Numbered from the stretch's first letter, positions 9,645 to 17,001 are shown. The stretch: DNA of 64,000 bases from Prochlorococcus sp. AG-418-F08 (GCA_003214295.1 QCLV01000001.1:115893-179892); one strand, 5' to 3'. Numbers and translations: made by a program. Notes: generated by a model not told the origin, from the letters alone.

Positions 9645-10399
9645 TAATCTAACCTTATCAAAATCAAGGAAAAATAAGGCATAGATTCCTTTTTGTATTG
9701 GGATGCATATTGAATAATTTGATCAGGCATCCCAACACTTAAAGCTATTAATGATGTATTGATGATATCCTCTTTTTTTAAAACTTCCCTTACAAAATTC
9801 CATCTTTTCCCAACTTTCATAATTGCCAAGACTGTATTATTTCTCTTACTTTTACTGATTAGAGATAATAATTCTGAATTTGAAGAGGGGCATTCTTTGA
9901 TTATCAAGGTCTCTCCTTTTTTAACTAAATCGAAATTATTTAAAGCTGCCGCCGCCGAAATAGAGGAAATACCAGGTATAGTTTTGGTTATGATTTTGGG
10001 ATAAGTATTTTTTATTATTCTCAAAATATTTGAAGAGCTTGCGAATAGCGAAGTATCTCCAAGACAAAGTAAAACGACTGATTCGCCATTTTGTACAAAT
10101 TTCACAATTTTCTCTACAGCATTAGACCATATTTCATCAGGATTAAAATCCTTCCTAGCCATTGGAAAAATAATAGGTATATTTTTTTTAAATTTGGTAT
10201 ATTTTTTGACTATTTCTGCAGCAAAACTCTTTTTATTATCATCTGAAACTGGGAAAAAGATAACTTTTGCTTTTTTGATTGCATCTACAGCCGCAATAGT
10301 TAAAAGTGATGGATCTCCTGGACCAACCCCAACAATAGTTAATGATGGCAAATCACTTTTATGTTCTTTAAATACTCTCAAAAAATTTCTATTTAACAT
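9644..10399 (-). CDS. cobI: Precorrin-2 C20-methyltransferase CobI
   Basis: S-adenosylmethionine-dependent methylation at C20 of precorrin-2 in cobalamin synthesis. The product has the tetrapyrrole methylase opening LTIVGVGPGDPSLLTIAA, FFPVSDDNKKS, LCLGDTSLFASS, IPGISSISAAAALN and AIMKVGKRW, which together fit the CobI/CbiL subgroup. An upstream in-frame ATG at 10468 would overlap miaE by 53 bases; the ATG at 10399 leaves a 16-base gap and places the conserved start about 17 residues in, so it is preferred. Prochlorococcus makes pseudocobalamin, which fits the presence of this gene. Confidence 0.88.
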   Translation of the reverse strand: MLNRNFLRVFKEHKSDLPSLTIVGVGPGDPSLLTIAAVDAIKKAKVIFFPVSDDNKKSFAAEIVKKYTKFKKNIPIIFPMARKDFNPDEIWSNAVEKIVKFVQNGESVVLLCLGDTSLFASSSNILRIIKNTYPKIITKTIPGISSISAAAALNNFDLVKKGETLIIKECPSSNSELLSLISKSKRNNTVLAIMKVGKRWNFVREVLKKEDIINTSLIALSVGMPDQIIQYASQYKKESMPYFSLILIRLD

Positions 10400-10415
10400 T
10401 CTAAATTTAATTTTT

Positions 10416-11024
10416 CTAACTATGAACTCTTGGCAGAAGGTAAGTCTCAGAAAGTATTTCTGACTCAATCATTGACAATTCCTCTAACCTTTTAAAAGTT
10501 TGAGTTTTTGAGAATTTAGTTTGTGCAAGTTTCCAATAAATCCCAAAGTGTCTGGCTTCACTCTCAAGCAATGACTCATAAAGGACTTTAAAAGATTTGT
10601 TTTCAGAATTCAGCGCTAGCAAACCTAATCTTTCATGACTTCTTGCTTCAATCAATCCTGCAATTAAAAAACTATCGAGCATCCTATTAGGTTCTTCCTT
10701 TCTTATATTCCTAGACAATTCAGCACCATATGGAGGTGGTTTTAATGCCTTAAGAGAATGTCCAAGATCCTTTAAAAAATAAAGTATTTTTTCAAAATGC
10801 TCTAATTCCTCCCTCGCAATTGGACTTAAAACTTCGGCCAGATTTGGTTCTGACGGATACCTAAACATCAATTGAATTGCTACTCCTGCTGCTTTTCTTT
10901 CACAATGAGCATGATCGATAAGAATATCTATTGGATTTGACAATGCCAAATCAATCCATTTATCAGATGTTAAGGATGCTAAATATTTAATATGGGAAGA
11001 AGGTCTTTTAAAATCAACTAGCAT
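10416..11024 (-). CDS. miaE: tRNA 2-methylthio-N6-isopentenyl-adenosine hydroxylase MiaE-like
   Basis: 202-residue ferritin-like diiron protein. Iron ligands are visible as a series of glutamate/histidine motifs: DHAHCERKAAG, REELEHFEKIL, EARSHERLGLL and ESEARHFGIYW. This order matches MiaE, which hydroxylates the isopentenyl group at adenosine 37 of tRNA. Its stop precedes cobI by 16 bases and its ATG directly abuts the aroQ stop, so aroQ-miaE-cobI appear to form a unit. Confidence 0.9.
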   Translation of the reverse strand: MLVDFKRPSSHIKYLASLTSDKWIDLALSNPIDILIDHAHCERKAAGVAIQLMFRYPSEPNLAEVLSPIAREELEHFEKILYFLKDLGHSLKALKPPPYGAELSRNIRKEEPNRMLDSFLIAGLIEARSHERLGLLALNSENKSFKVLYESLLESEARHFGIYWKLAQTKFSKTQTFKRLEELSMIESEILSETYLLPRVHS

Positions 11025-11471
11025 TTAATCTTTATTACTTAAATATTCAATTATTCCATCAAGAGCCAAGTTATAACTGGATATACCGAATCCACTAATT
11101 ATTCCTATAGCTTTATCTGTAAGAAAAGATTCTTTGCGAAAGTCTTCTCTACTGAAAATATTTGATATGTGTAACTCAACAAATGGAATTTTTGATCCAA
11201 TTAAAGCATCTCGAATTGCAATCGAGGTATGTGTAAAAGCACCTGCATTTATAAGAATGCCTTGGATACTTTTTACAGAATCCTGAATCTTATCAACTAT
11301 TTCTCCTTCATGATTACTTTGAAAACAAACAAGTTTAGTTCCTTTATTTTTCGCAGCCTGCATTAAGTCTTGTTCAATATCACTCAATGTTCTTTGACCA
11401 TATATTTCAGGTTCTCTAATACCCAAAAGATTTAGATTTGGCCCATTTATCAATAAGATATTCATCATCAA
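11025..11471 (-). CDS. aroQ: Type II 3-dehydroquinate dehydratase
   Basis: Third step of the shikimate pathway. The 148-residue product shows the type II motifs [20 protein letters not shown] (with the catalytic tyrosine), [31 protein letters not shown] and [17 protein letters not shown]. Three consecutive methionine codons at the start leave 11471, 11468 or 11465 possible. It leads the minus-strand run towards miaE and is divergent from the tRNA-Tyr gene. Confidence 0.95.
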   Translation of the reverse strand: MMMNILLINGPNLNLLGIREPEIYGQRTLSDIEQDLMQAAKNKGTKLVCFQSNHEGEIVDKIQDSVKSIQGILINAGAFTHTSIAIRDALIGSKIPFVELHISNIFSREDFRKESFLTDKAIGIISGFGISSYNLALDGIIEYLSNKD

Positions 11472-11567
11472 TTAAACCTTTTCTTTACAAATGCTATCTA
11501 GAAAGAAACAAAAAAACCAAAACATTTTCACAAAAAGTGTCCATTAACTGATAAGTTCAAATAGTGG

Positions 11568-11649
11568 GGGTCGGTGCCCGAGTGGTTAAAGGGGGCGGAC
11601 TGTAAATCCGCTGGCTCTGCCTACGTTGGTTCAAATCCAACCCGGCCCA
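11568..11649 (+). tRNA. tRNA-Tyr (GUA)
   Basis: Full class II cloverleaf of 82 bases: acceptor GGGTCGG pairs with CCGGCCC (one G-T pair), anticodon loop CTGTAAA gives GUA, a long variable arm (GCTGGCTCTGCCTAC region) typical of tRNA-Tyr, and T arm GTTGG-TTCAAAT-CCAAC. CCA is not encoded. It lies ten bases before tRNA-Thr(GGU), so the two are probably processed from one transcript. Confidence 0.96.
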
Positions 11650-11659
11650 CTTTTAAATT

Positions 11660-11731
<72 letters not shown>

Positions 11732-11788
11732 CTCGCGGGATAGCTTGGTATCAGTGAGATTACCACTATCGCACAAAGAAATTATTCA

Positions 11789-11821
11789 GAAGTGGACGTC
11801 CGTTTTCGGGTCCACTTTTCT
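11789..11821 (+). terminator. Hairpin terminator downstream of tRNA-Thr
   Basis: AAGTGGAC at 11790-11797 pairs with GTCCACTT at 11810-11817, with an inner CCG/CGG extension closing a TTTT loop, followed by a T-rich tail. This is a plausible end of the tRNA-Tyr/tRNA-Thr transcript, or of material brought by the inserted element. Confidence 0.6.
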
Positions 11822-11871
11822 GTTTTAAAGGCAGATATCTGGAGGTGCATCACACAAACGATGACACCAAA

Positions 11872-12042
11872 ATGGCAACAATCAGAAGAAGCGGCAGCGG
11901 CTGGCAGGTCCTTATCAGAAGGAAGAATTATGTCGGTCCAAGGTCCAGAACTTTTCTTTCCAAGGATCTGGCCCAATCATGGGCAGATGCAGTCGAAAAG
12001 AGAACAAAAAAGGTTTTCAATGATATCCCCATCACCCTATAG
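11872..12042 (+). pseudogene. Tyrosine-recombinase N-terminus, truncated
   Basis: 56 codons from ATG at 11872 encode MATIRRSGSGWQVLIRRKNY followed by RSRTFLSKDLAQSWADAVEK. This is the arm-type DNA-binding opening of phage and island integrases (basic strands, then a helix with the pattern aligned as xxAxxWAxxxE). The core-binding and catalytic domains with the R-H-R-Y residues are missing; the frame stops at a TAG soon after. The position 140 bases past tRNA-Thr and the same orientation are typical of integrases at their attachment site. A GTG 27 bases upstream could add nine residues. Alternatively it could be a retained small DNA-binding protein. Confidence 0.65.
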
Positions 12043-12315
12043 GTACCTATATACAGTACGTGCATTATGTGTTTACACACATACCCACGTATCAGATATA
12101 AGTAGTTTAGTTGTAGTTGAGAGTGGTTTATTTTCAGTACTTACAATGATGATGTACACACATCCAGTAAGTAGTCCCCACTCAATTTCTTGTCTTATTA
12201 CCCCTTCTCCCCGTGTTTAATGGTGGGGTTGGATAAAACACTGCAATTACTGGGATCTCAAGGATCAGCATTTTACCTTAAATTCAGATATATTTAATAA
12301 AGATCGTCTTCATTA

Positions 12316-12507
12316 ATGTCACTATCATCATACCGGATGCATAGAATTTATCTTGCCGCGACCATGAATTATGGCCTTGGTTCTGATGATCCTGAAGAGT
12401 TGGCCTACTACAACAAAATCAGGAAAGAGATGGATGATATGAAAAAAGAACCAGTAAAAAAAGGGATACCCCTTAATTGGGATACCCCCGAAGGAATGGA
12501 TAAATGA
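12316..12507 (+). CDS. Small protein of unknown function (63 aa)
   Basis: Not recognised. The product begins MSLSSYRMHRIYLAATMNYG and continues acidic and lysine-rich (DDPEELAYYNKIRKEMDDMK), without a membrane segment. Codons use more G and C than flanking core genes, in line with the neighbouring recombinase remnant and SIMPL gene. Its TGA overlaps the ATG of the next small frame (ATGA), suggesting a coupled pair. Confidence 0.45.
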   Translation: MSLSSYRMHRIYLAATMNYGLGSDDPEELAYYNKIRKEMDDMKKEPVKKGIPLNWDTPEGMDK

Positions 12508-12599
12508 ATCTAAATACTTTTTTGTTAATTGATGGGAGTCTGATGCTTATTGGCCTGCCTTTGCTGATGATTTTTAAAGGCAAAAAGAAGACTCTCTAA
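12504..12599 (+). CDS. 31-residue membrane peptide
   Basis: A short frame starting in the ATGA overlap with the preceding gene. It encodes one hydrophobic helix (SLMLIGLPLLMIFKG) and a basic tail KKKTL, so it could be a single-span membrane peptide with its C-terminus inside. Support is the overlap and the membrane pattern only. Confidence 0.35.
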   Translation: MNLNTFLLIDGSLMLIGLPLLMIFKGKKKTL

Positions 12600-12600
12600 G

Positions 12601-13386
12601 TTATTTCTTAACAGCGAAAGTTACTCCCATAACCGCAGTGATGTCTTTCTTGATAGTAGAAGTGTCATAAGAACCCCAGCTGCTTACCTTAGTGGAATTA
12701 GGAACAGTTATCTGAAAAACTCCAGTATTCACTCTCTTTAAACCACCTACTTCAGAGCCTGCCTCTAGAGCGATAGCTTCAGCTCTGATTCGTGCATCCT
12801 TCGCAGCCTTGGCAAGCATATCTACTCTTTTATCAGCAAGCTTTGAATAGGTGAATTCAGGACGGCTTGGTTTCACCCTTACTCCTTTCCCAAGCAATTC
12901 TGTTATCTGACTATGAGTCTTCTGGATGTTATAAACATCCCTACTTTCAATCTCAATATTCTGATAAGTAATCCATTCAGTTCTAATGATTTCATTGGTC
13001 TTTGGATTCCTGGTTTTATATTCACTGATACTCGCAGGGCCAAGATAAACTTCCTGCTTTACACTGTCCTCAATTCCATTGGCTTTGAGAAATTCCATTG
13101 TCTTATTAATGGACTGCTTATGCTTGGTAAAAGAGTCAATCTGGGTTTTACCTGAGGTCTTTACCTGTACTGACCATTTTGCAATATCACTCTCAAAACT
13201 CTCTGTACTAGCACCTGTAACAGTGATAGTATTCTCAACCGTTCTGAACCCTCTCACAAGGACCGTGGAGGCGCCTATAAATCCCCCAAGAGATAAGACG
13301 GCCATCGCAAAAACAAGTGGCGGAGTGCGACGTATAACACTCAGAGAATCGCCTGGCAGCGTCCTGAGTCTCTTAATAATTTTCAT
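12601..13386 (-). CDS. SIMPL-domain (DUF541) envelope protein
   Basis: 261-residue protein with an N-terminal signal anchor (VFAMAVLSLGGFIGASTVLV, about residues 26-45) followed by a SIMPL/DUF541 domain: ITVTGASTESFESDIAKWSV, NGIEDSVKQEVYLGPASIS, ITYQNIEIESRDVYNIQKTH and AKAAKDARIRAEAIALEAGS. These domains are periplasmic or outer-surface and of unclear biochemical function. Base composition is clearly less AT-rich than the surrounding genome, so acquisition by transfer is likely. It ends two bases after the 31-residue peptide on the opposite strand. Confidence 0.82.
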   Translation of the reverse strand: MKIIKRLRTLPGDSLSVIRRTPPLVFAMAVLSLGGFIGASTVLVRGFRTVENTITVTGASTESFESDIAKWSVQVKTSGKTQIDSFTKHKQSINKTMEFLKANGIEDSVKQEVYLGPASISEYKTRNPKTNEIIRTEWITYQNIEIESRDVYNIQKTHSQITELLGKGVRVKPSRPEFTYSKLADKRVDMLAKAAKDARIRAEAIALEAGSEVGGLKRVNTGVFQITVPNSTKVSSWGSYDTSTIKKDITAVMGVTFAVKK

Positions 13387-13728
13387 TGTCTATCAGTATG
13401 TGTGTAGGAGCTTTTTAACAGCTGAACCGAAAGAAAAATATTAGAAAATCCCTGACTTTTATTCCTTCAGTTCTATCTGGCCATTAATGGAAACATCTTA
13501 TGTTGATGTGCCAATTTTGGAGTCGGTTACTAATATTGCCAAATGAAATAACGGTCCGCAAGAAGTATTTTTGTATTATTCACTTATTCCAATTCCTGTT
13601 TATTTAACCATATTCAAATTCAATTGTTGATCCTTTATCCGTACATAAAAGTACCTCAAGCCGTACATATTTATTTTTCAAATGGCCGGTCTGACTAGTT
13701 AGAACATAATTGTAGTCGTCATGAGCAA
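13387..13728. other. Intergenic stretch beside the SIMPL gene
   Basis: No convincing gene is visible. It holds the upstream region of the SIMPL gene and, further right, two direct copies of CCGTACATA at 13639-13647 and 13661-13669, 22 bases apart, which could be binding sites. The composition moves back towards the AT-rich host pattern, so the right edge of the GC-richer block falls here. Confidence 0.4.
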
Positions 13729-13866
13729 ATGTCTACCGAATCCACACTAAAAGAAGAACATAAATCTGAGATTGAAGAACGATCAAAAGAAGAACTTCTT
13801 GAAGAAGAAATTAGAAATCAGCAAACATTAGATAGCTTTCTTGAAGCTGATAAAAATTGGAGCTAA
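13729..13866 (+). CDS. 45-residue acidic protein
   Basis: Not recognised. The product is MSTESTLKEEHKSEIEERSK followed by a glutamate-rich stretch and ends FLEADKNWS. It is predicted soluble and strongly helical, perhaps coiled coil. The next gene starts 27 bases on, so it may be the first of a small co-oriented cluster (13.73-14.36 kb). Confidence 0.45.
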   Translation: MSTESTLKEEHKSEIEERSKEELLEEEIRNQQTLDSFLEADKNWS

Positions 13867-13893
13867 TCAAAACTTATTTATTAGGAGATTTTT

Positions 13894-14079
13894 ATGAACT
13901 TAAAAAGATCACCTTTCTCAATCTTGAATAAAGAGAGAAAAGAAATTGACTATATTAAAGGAGTTTATAATAAAAAAATTCAACCTGAAGTTGAATCTTA
14001 TAAAGATCCCGAAGATGAAGATAAAAGAGATACAATCAAAGCTCAAGATATATTGATACTTGATAAAATCTCAATATAA
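13894..14079 (+). CDS. Small soluble protein (61 aa)
   Basis: Not recognised. Begins MNLKRSPFSILNKERKEIDY and is rich in Lys, Asp and Glu, with no membrane segment. A good AGGAG-like ribosome site (TTAGGAGATTTTT) precedes the ATG, which is uncommon in this genome and supports the start. Confidence 0.5.
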   Translation: MNLKRSPFSILNKERKEIDYIKGVYNKKIQPEVESYKDPEDEDKRDTIKAQDILILDKISI

Positions 14080-14144
14080 TTTTCACTTCTTGATTCGCAG
14101 ATCAATTATATTGCTATTAATTAAGTAGAGACTTTTTTTATTAA

Positions 14145-14234
14145 ATGCCATTAGACGTATTTCTAATGAACATGTGTGTTGTAGTCATAGCATTGCTTAT
14201 CAGAAGAGAGATCAAACTTAAAAAGGCAAGATAA
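14145..14234 (+). CDS. 29-residue membrane peptide
   Basis: ATG frame encoding MPLDVFLMNMCVVVIALLIR and a basic tail ending KLKKAR: one membrane helix with positive-inside C-terminus. It is followed after three bases by another hydrophobic short frame, and the pair may act together. Evidence is pattern and arrangement only. Confidence 0.4.
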   Translation: MPLDVFLMNMCVVVIALLIRREIKLKKAR

Positions 14235-14237
14235 ATT

Positions 14238-14357
14238 ATGAAAACACAAATTTTAAAAGAGCATTACATTCCAAATATTAATGCAATTGCTCTTTTACTA
14301 ATGCTTCTTCTATGTCTGTGGTTACCGCTTGCACTCAGATTCTTATTAATAATTTAA
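14238..14357 (+). CDS. 39-residue membrane peptide
   Basis: MKTQILKEHYIPNINAIALL followed by a leucine-rich helix (LMLLLCLWLPLALRFLLII) to the end. Single membrane span, N-terminus probably cytoplasmic. Lies three bases after the previous peptide gene on the same strand. Confidence 0.45.
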   Translation: MKTQILKEHYIPNINAIALLLMLLLCLWLPLALRFLLII

Positions 14358-14379
14358 TCAAAAAGTTCTAGATAAAAAA

Positions 14380-14637
14380 TTAACTTTTTGCTTTTGGCCA
14401 AACTTCCTCAGTTTTAAACCATCCCTGAGAAATTAATCTTTCATAAATTTCTCGTGCTAACTCTATATCTACAGAAACTGTAGTTGTCATTATTGGTGGC
14501 TCTTCACCAAACATGCCAACTATTTTTCCAGTATCTACGAACATATACTCGAATACTCCATCAATACTCTTATGGTTTCTTATAAATCTTTTGACTTCTG
14601 TTCTATTTGGATTAATCAACCAATGAGATTTAGCCAT
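14380..14637 (-). CDS. DUF1651-type small protein
   Basis: 85 residues: HWLINPNRTEVKRFIRN, YMFVDTGKIVGMFGEEPPIM and ELAREIYERLISQGW. The pattern W-L-I-x-N/D ... F-V/I-x-x-G ... G-E-x-P-P ... A-R-x-x-W/Y-x-x-L-x-x-x-G-W fits the picocyanobacterial family DUF1651, of unknown function. A second member lies at 24937-25185 in this window. First of three closely packed minus-strand small genes. Confidence 0.7.
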   Translation of the reverse strand: MAKSHWLINPNRTEVKRFIRNHKSIDGVFEYMFVDTGKIVGMFGEEPPIMTTTVSVDIELAREIYERLISQGWFKTEEVWPKAKS

Positions 14638-14640
14638 GAT

Positions 14641-14808
14641 TTATTTACTCTTAATTTTTGATTTTCTTGTTCCTCCATAAGAATATTTTCTTTCTTTTGA
14701 AACATTTTGCCAACACTGTTTACAGCAAAATATCCAACTTTTATATTTTATAGATCTCACCCTGTAATGGATTAAATCTAGCTTATTGCATAAATCACAC
14801 TCTTTCAT
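14641..14808 (-). CDS. 55-residue zinc-ribbon-like protein
   Basis: ATG at 14808. Product MKECDLCNKLDLIHYRVRSI then YKSWIFCCKQCWQNVSKER and ends YSYGGTRKSKIKSK. The CxxC at residues 4-7 and CCxxC near 29-33 would form one zinc site. The very basic tail suggests nucleic-acid contact, but this is inference. It is packed without gaps between its neighbours: its ATG is followed immediately by the stop of the next upstream gene. Confidence 0.6.
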   Translation of the reverse strand: MKECDLCNKLDLIHYRVRSIKYKSWIFCCKQCWQNVSKERKYSYGGTRKSKIKSK

Positions 14809-15048
14809 TTACTTAGAATGTATTTGCTCAAGGTACTTGGCATATAAAACACTATTCATTTTTTGGCTCATAGGTAGATAGGTCAGAAACATTAAAATTT
14901 CTTTCTCATCATTTTTAGAAATTACATATTGAGAATTTTGTTTCTTAATCCATAATTTACATTCTCCAAATGAGGGGTAATTTGGCTCTTTATCAATGAT
15001 CCAATCAGCTAATCCGTTAAATAATTCTTTTTTAACTTTTTTATTCAA
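14809..15048 (-). CDS. Small protein of unknown function (79 aa)
   Basis: Not recognised. MNKKVKKELFNGLADWIIDK, then NYPSFGECKLWIKKQ and a helical C-terminus ending YLEQIHSK. The N-terminal ADWI followed by P-S-x-x-x-C resembles the protein at 22904-23086 (ADWIREWRKC, PSIDDC), so the two may be distant relatives. Abuts the zinc-ribbon-like gene. Confidence 0.5.
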   Translation of the reverse strand: MNKKVKKELFNGLADWIIDKEPNYPSFGECKLWIKKQNSQYVISKNDEKEILMFLTYLPMSQKMNSVLYAKYLEQIHSK

Positions 15049-15185
15049 ATCAAAAAAATTTACTTTGTTCCAATATTAAAAATTAAACTCTGCCGCTGCG
15101 AGCAAATATTCATTTACTCTTCTGTAATTCCAACGTAAAGCTAAATATTTCTATAAATAGAATGCTGCCATTAGTGAGCATTTAA

Positions 15186-15407
15186 TCAACTATATAGAGC
15201 TACTGTTTGATCTAAATCTGCACATGGTTCAATAGCAAATTCCAATAATTCTCTCCAAGGTTGCCACTGTCGCCAAATAGTTTCTAAAGAATCAGCATCT
15301 ACCACAGAGTACCCATTGCCATTTTGAGGTAAGAAAATCCAAGATTGAACGTCGTAACCATCCGGTCTATTTTGTGGCCCTCCTTTGTCATACCAATCCT
15401 TAAGCAT
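15186..15407 (-). CDS. DUF3303-like protein, start codon uncertain
   Basis: From ATG at 15407 the product is 73 residues (MLKDWYDKGGPQNRPDGYDV, VVDADSLETIWRQWQPWREL, LEFAIEPCADLDQTVALY), matching the C-terminal three quarters of the DUF3303 ferredoxin-like domain. The frame stays open upstream and reads LFLISYKFTDANAQEKGSK, which looks like the genuine first strand and helix of the family. No ATG, GTG or TTG precedes that stretch; an ATA stands where the start is expected (about 15467). Either a rare start codon is used or the start was lost by mutation and the shorter form is made. Confidence 0.6.
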   Translation of the reverse strand: MLKDWYDKGGPQNRPDGYDVQSWIFLPQNGNGYSVVDADSLETIWRQWQPWRELLEFAIEPCADLDQTVALYS

Positions 15408-15507
15408 TTTTGATCCCTTCTCTTGGGCGTTTGCATCAGTAAATTTATAAGAAATAAGAAACAGTATAAAGAAAAAATTAAGTATAAACTATTTTAGAAA
15501 AAATAAT

Positions 15508-15786
15508 TTAAAAGTAACTGGAAATAACGGTTGAATCATAAATATGACCTGCACTCTCAATTAATGGTTTTACTGCTGGATCTTTGAACATAGCTATTGA
15601 TTTGCCTTCTTCACCCTGTTCAATAAGAATTACACTGGTTGGATCATCTTTCTTTACACCCTTATATAAGCAAATAATTCCACGTTCTTTATTCATTTGT
15701 ATGTTTTCCTGGCTGTCATAAACTGCAGCCCATTCGTCAAAAGGGACGCTTATTTTAAATGTAAAAACAGTAGTTTCAAGAGACAT
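15508..15786 (-). CDS. DUF3764-type protein
   Basis: 92 residues: ETTVFTFKISVPFDEWAAVY, GIICLYKGVKKDDPTSVILI and AMFKDPAVKPLIESAGHI. The shape is a ferredoxin-like alpha/beta domain similar to antibiotic-monooxygenase and DUF3303 proteins; it matches my recollection of DUF3764 from Prochlorococcus. Function unknown. Sits between two DUF3303-like genes on the same strand. Confidence 0.65.
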   Translation of the reverse strand: MSLETTVFTFKISVPFDEWAAVYDSQENIQMNKERGIICLYKGVKKDDPTSVILIEQGEEGKSIAMFKDPAVKPLIESAGHIYDSTVISSYF

Positions 15787-15837
15787 AAAAAAGGAGCTAT
15801 TTGCTCCTTATTCTAGATCGACTGTCAACAAATCGTA

Positions 15838-16158
15838 CTATCCCATTGAGGCAACGGCATCAGCAACTTGTTTATTTCTTTGGATAACCTCATCATCATT
15901 TAAAACAGCAGTAATATTCCAATCAAGACCAAACTTTGCTCTCCATACTCCAAAATGTTGAGATATGGCTAAATGGTTTTCAGCCTTGAAAGTAACAAAA
16001 ACCTCTCCTGTTTCGGGGGCATGGAATCTACTTACCAATTCAAATCCATCAAAATTATCCATAGGTGCACCAGAAGCAATATACTGCTCAAACATTTTGT
16101 AACCTTCGGACTGAGAAATTCCGTCTGGAATAAGTCCATGTACGTGATAATAAGCCAT
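15838..16158 (-). CDS. DUF3303-like protein
   Basis: About 106 residues from ATG at 16158: AYYHVHGLIPDGISQSEGYK, FDGFELVSRFHAPETGEVFV, AISQHFGVWRAKFGLDWNIT and VLNDDEVI. An ATG at 16197 would add 13 hydrophobic residues (MDFRLKLHLCFLF), which look like untranslated leader rather than signal; the later start fits the family better. Function unknown; dimeric alpha/beta barrel fold is inferred. Confidence 0.6.
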   Translation of the reverse strand: MAYYHVHGLIPDGISQSEGYKMFEQYIASGAPMDNFDGFELVSRFHAPETGEVFVTFKAENHLAISQHFGVWRAKFGLDWNITAVLNDDEVIQRNKQVADAVASMG

Positions 16159-16254
16159 AAATAAAAAACATAAATGTAATTTCAATCTAAAATCCATAAT
16201 TCAAAATGCATTTAAATTATCTTTAAATTTAGATTTTTCCATCCTTTATAAATT

Positions 16255-16329
16255 ATGAACTCATCAATAGAAAAAGAATCTTTGTTTGGTATAGGATGTA
16301 CCGTTTATATCTTTTTTGGTAGCTACTAA
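16255..16329 (+). CDS. Possible 24-residue peptide
   Basis: ATG frame encoding MNSSIEKESLFGIGCTVYIF and ending FGSY; a short hydrophobic half. It is followed six bases later by the next gene on the same strand. Support is weak. Confidence 0.25.
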   Translation: MNSSIEKESLFGIGCTVYIFFGSY

Positions 16330-16335
16330 TCAGGT

Positions 16336-16518
16336 ATGAGTTATTTTGCCGAACCTAACCATATTGAATATGATGCATGGTTCGATGAAAATATCGACCC
16401 TTTAGATCTTTTGGATTATTTAAATGAAAAGGAGTTCAGTGATTCCGTACACGATAAGTTTCATAAGATTTCAACAAGCAATTTAACAATTGGGTCTTCT
16501 GAAAATTTTCACTGGTAA
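16336..16518 (+). CDS. Small acidic protein (60 aa)
   Basis: Not recognised. MSYFAEPNHIEYDAWFDENI and DLLDYLNEKEFSDSVHDKF; very acidic, aromatic-rich, soluble. Preceded by the possible 24-residue peptide and convergent with the 125-residue gene that follows. Confidence 0.45.
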   Translation: MSYFAEPNHIEYDAWFDENIDPLDLLDYLNEKEFSDSVHDKFHKISTSNLTIGSSENFHW

Positions 16519-16553
16519 GTAAAAGATTTATACTCAATAGATAGTTATGAATC

Positions 16554-16931
16554 TTAGGCAGAATATGTTCCATCACTTTCTCTTCGTGCCTTAGCTATTA
16601 CAATTTCATCTACAACTTTTTCAATCATATAAGCACTTTTTTTACCAAAGCATTTTTCTTTTTTAATACTCTCAAAATCATTTGGGATTAAATCGTTATT
16701 TGCACAACAATCGCATTTAATATCAATTTTCTTACCTCTGAAAACCTCCAAAGCGCTAGAAAAAATCCATTGCTGAACTGAAATACTTTCCCAACTATCA
16801 AAATTAGACCATTCATCAAAATCCCTATTGAGGATGCCTTTTAATCCATCAGCCTGATTTACATATACTAAGTGTGAATCTTTTCTTGGTTCATCATTAA
16901 TACCAATTGTTTTGACAGAATTTTGATTCAT
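16554..16931 (-). CDS. Hypothetical protein (125 aa) with cysteine cluster
   Basis: Not recognised. Contains SVKTIGINDEPRKDSHLVYV, DGLKGILNRDFDEWSNFDSW and a cysteine group CDCCANND at about residues 73-80 with another Cys further on (KEKCFGKK), which could bind metal. The C-terminus (MIEKVVDEIVIAKARRESDG) is helical. Soluble. No context clue. Confidence 0.5.
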   Translation of the reverse strand: MNQNSVKTIGINDEPRKDSHLVYVNQADGLKGILNRDFDEWSNFDSWESISVQQWIFSSALEVFRGKKIDIKCDCCANNDLIPNDFESIKKEKCFGKKSAYMIEKVVDEIVIAKARRESDGTYSA

Positions 16932-17001
16932 TGAATATAGATTGATGGAGTAGCCCTATCAATCTAAAGGATAATTTCAAAAATATAAACGAAAAAATAT
17001 C

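Noticed and set aside
11792..12220. Plus-strand 142-codon frame over the recombinase remnant
   Set aside because: Overlaps the better frame that matches integrase N-termini, and its composition (Ser, His, Thr, Tyr-rich repeats) looks random.
15076..15140. Minus-strand stretch reading KYLALRWNYRRVNEYLLAAA then EFNF
   Set aside because: Looks protein-like, but there is no start codon after the preceding stop and it is about 24 residues long; possibly the tail of a decayed gene, not a gene now.
11732..16200. Second copy of the tRNA-Thr(GGU) 3' end marking a right attachment site
   Set aside because: No repeat of the TTCAAGTCCCGACGAGGGC end was seen downstream; the right border must be lost or lie elsewhere.
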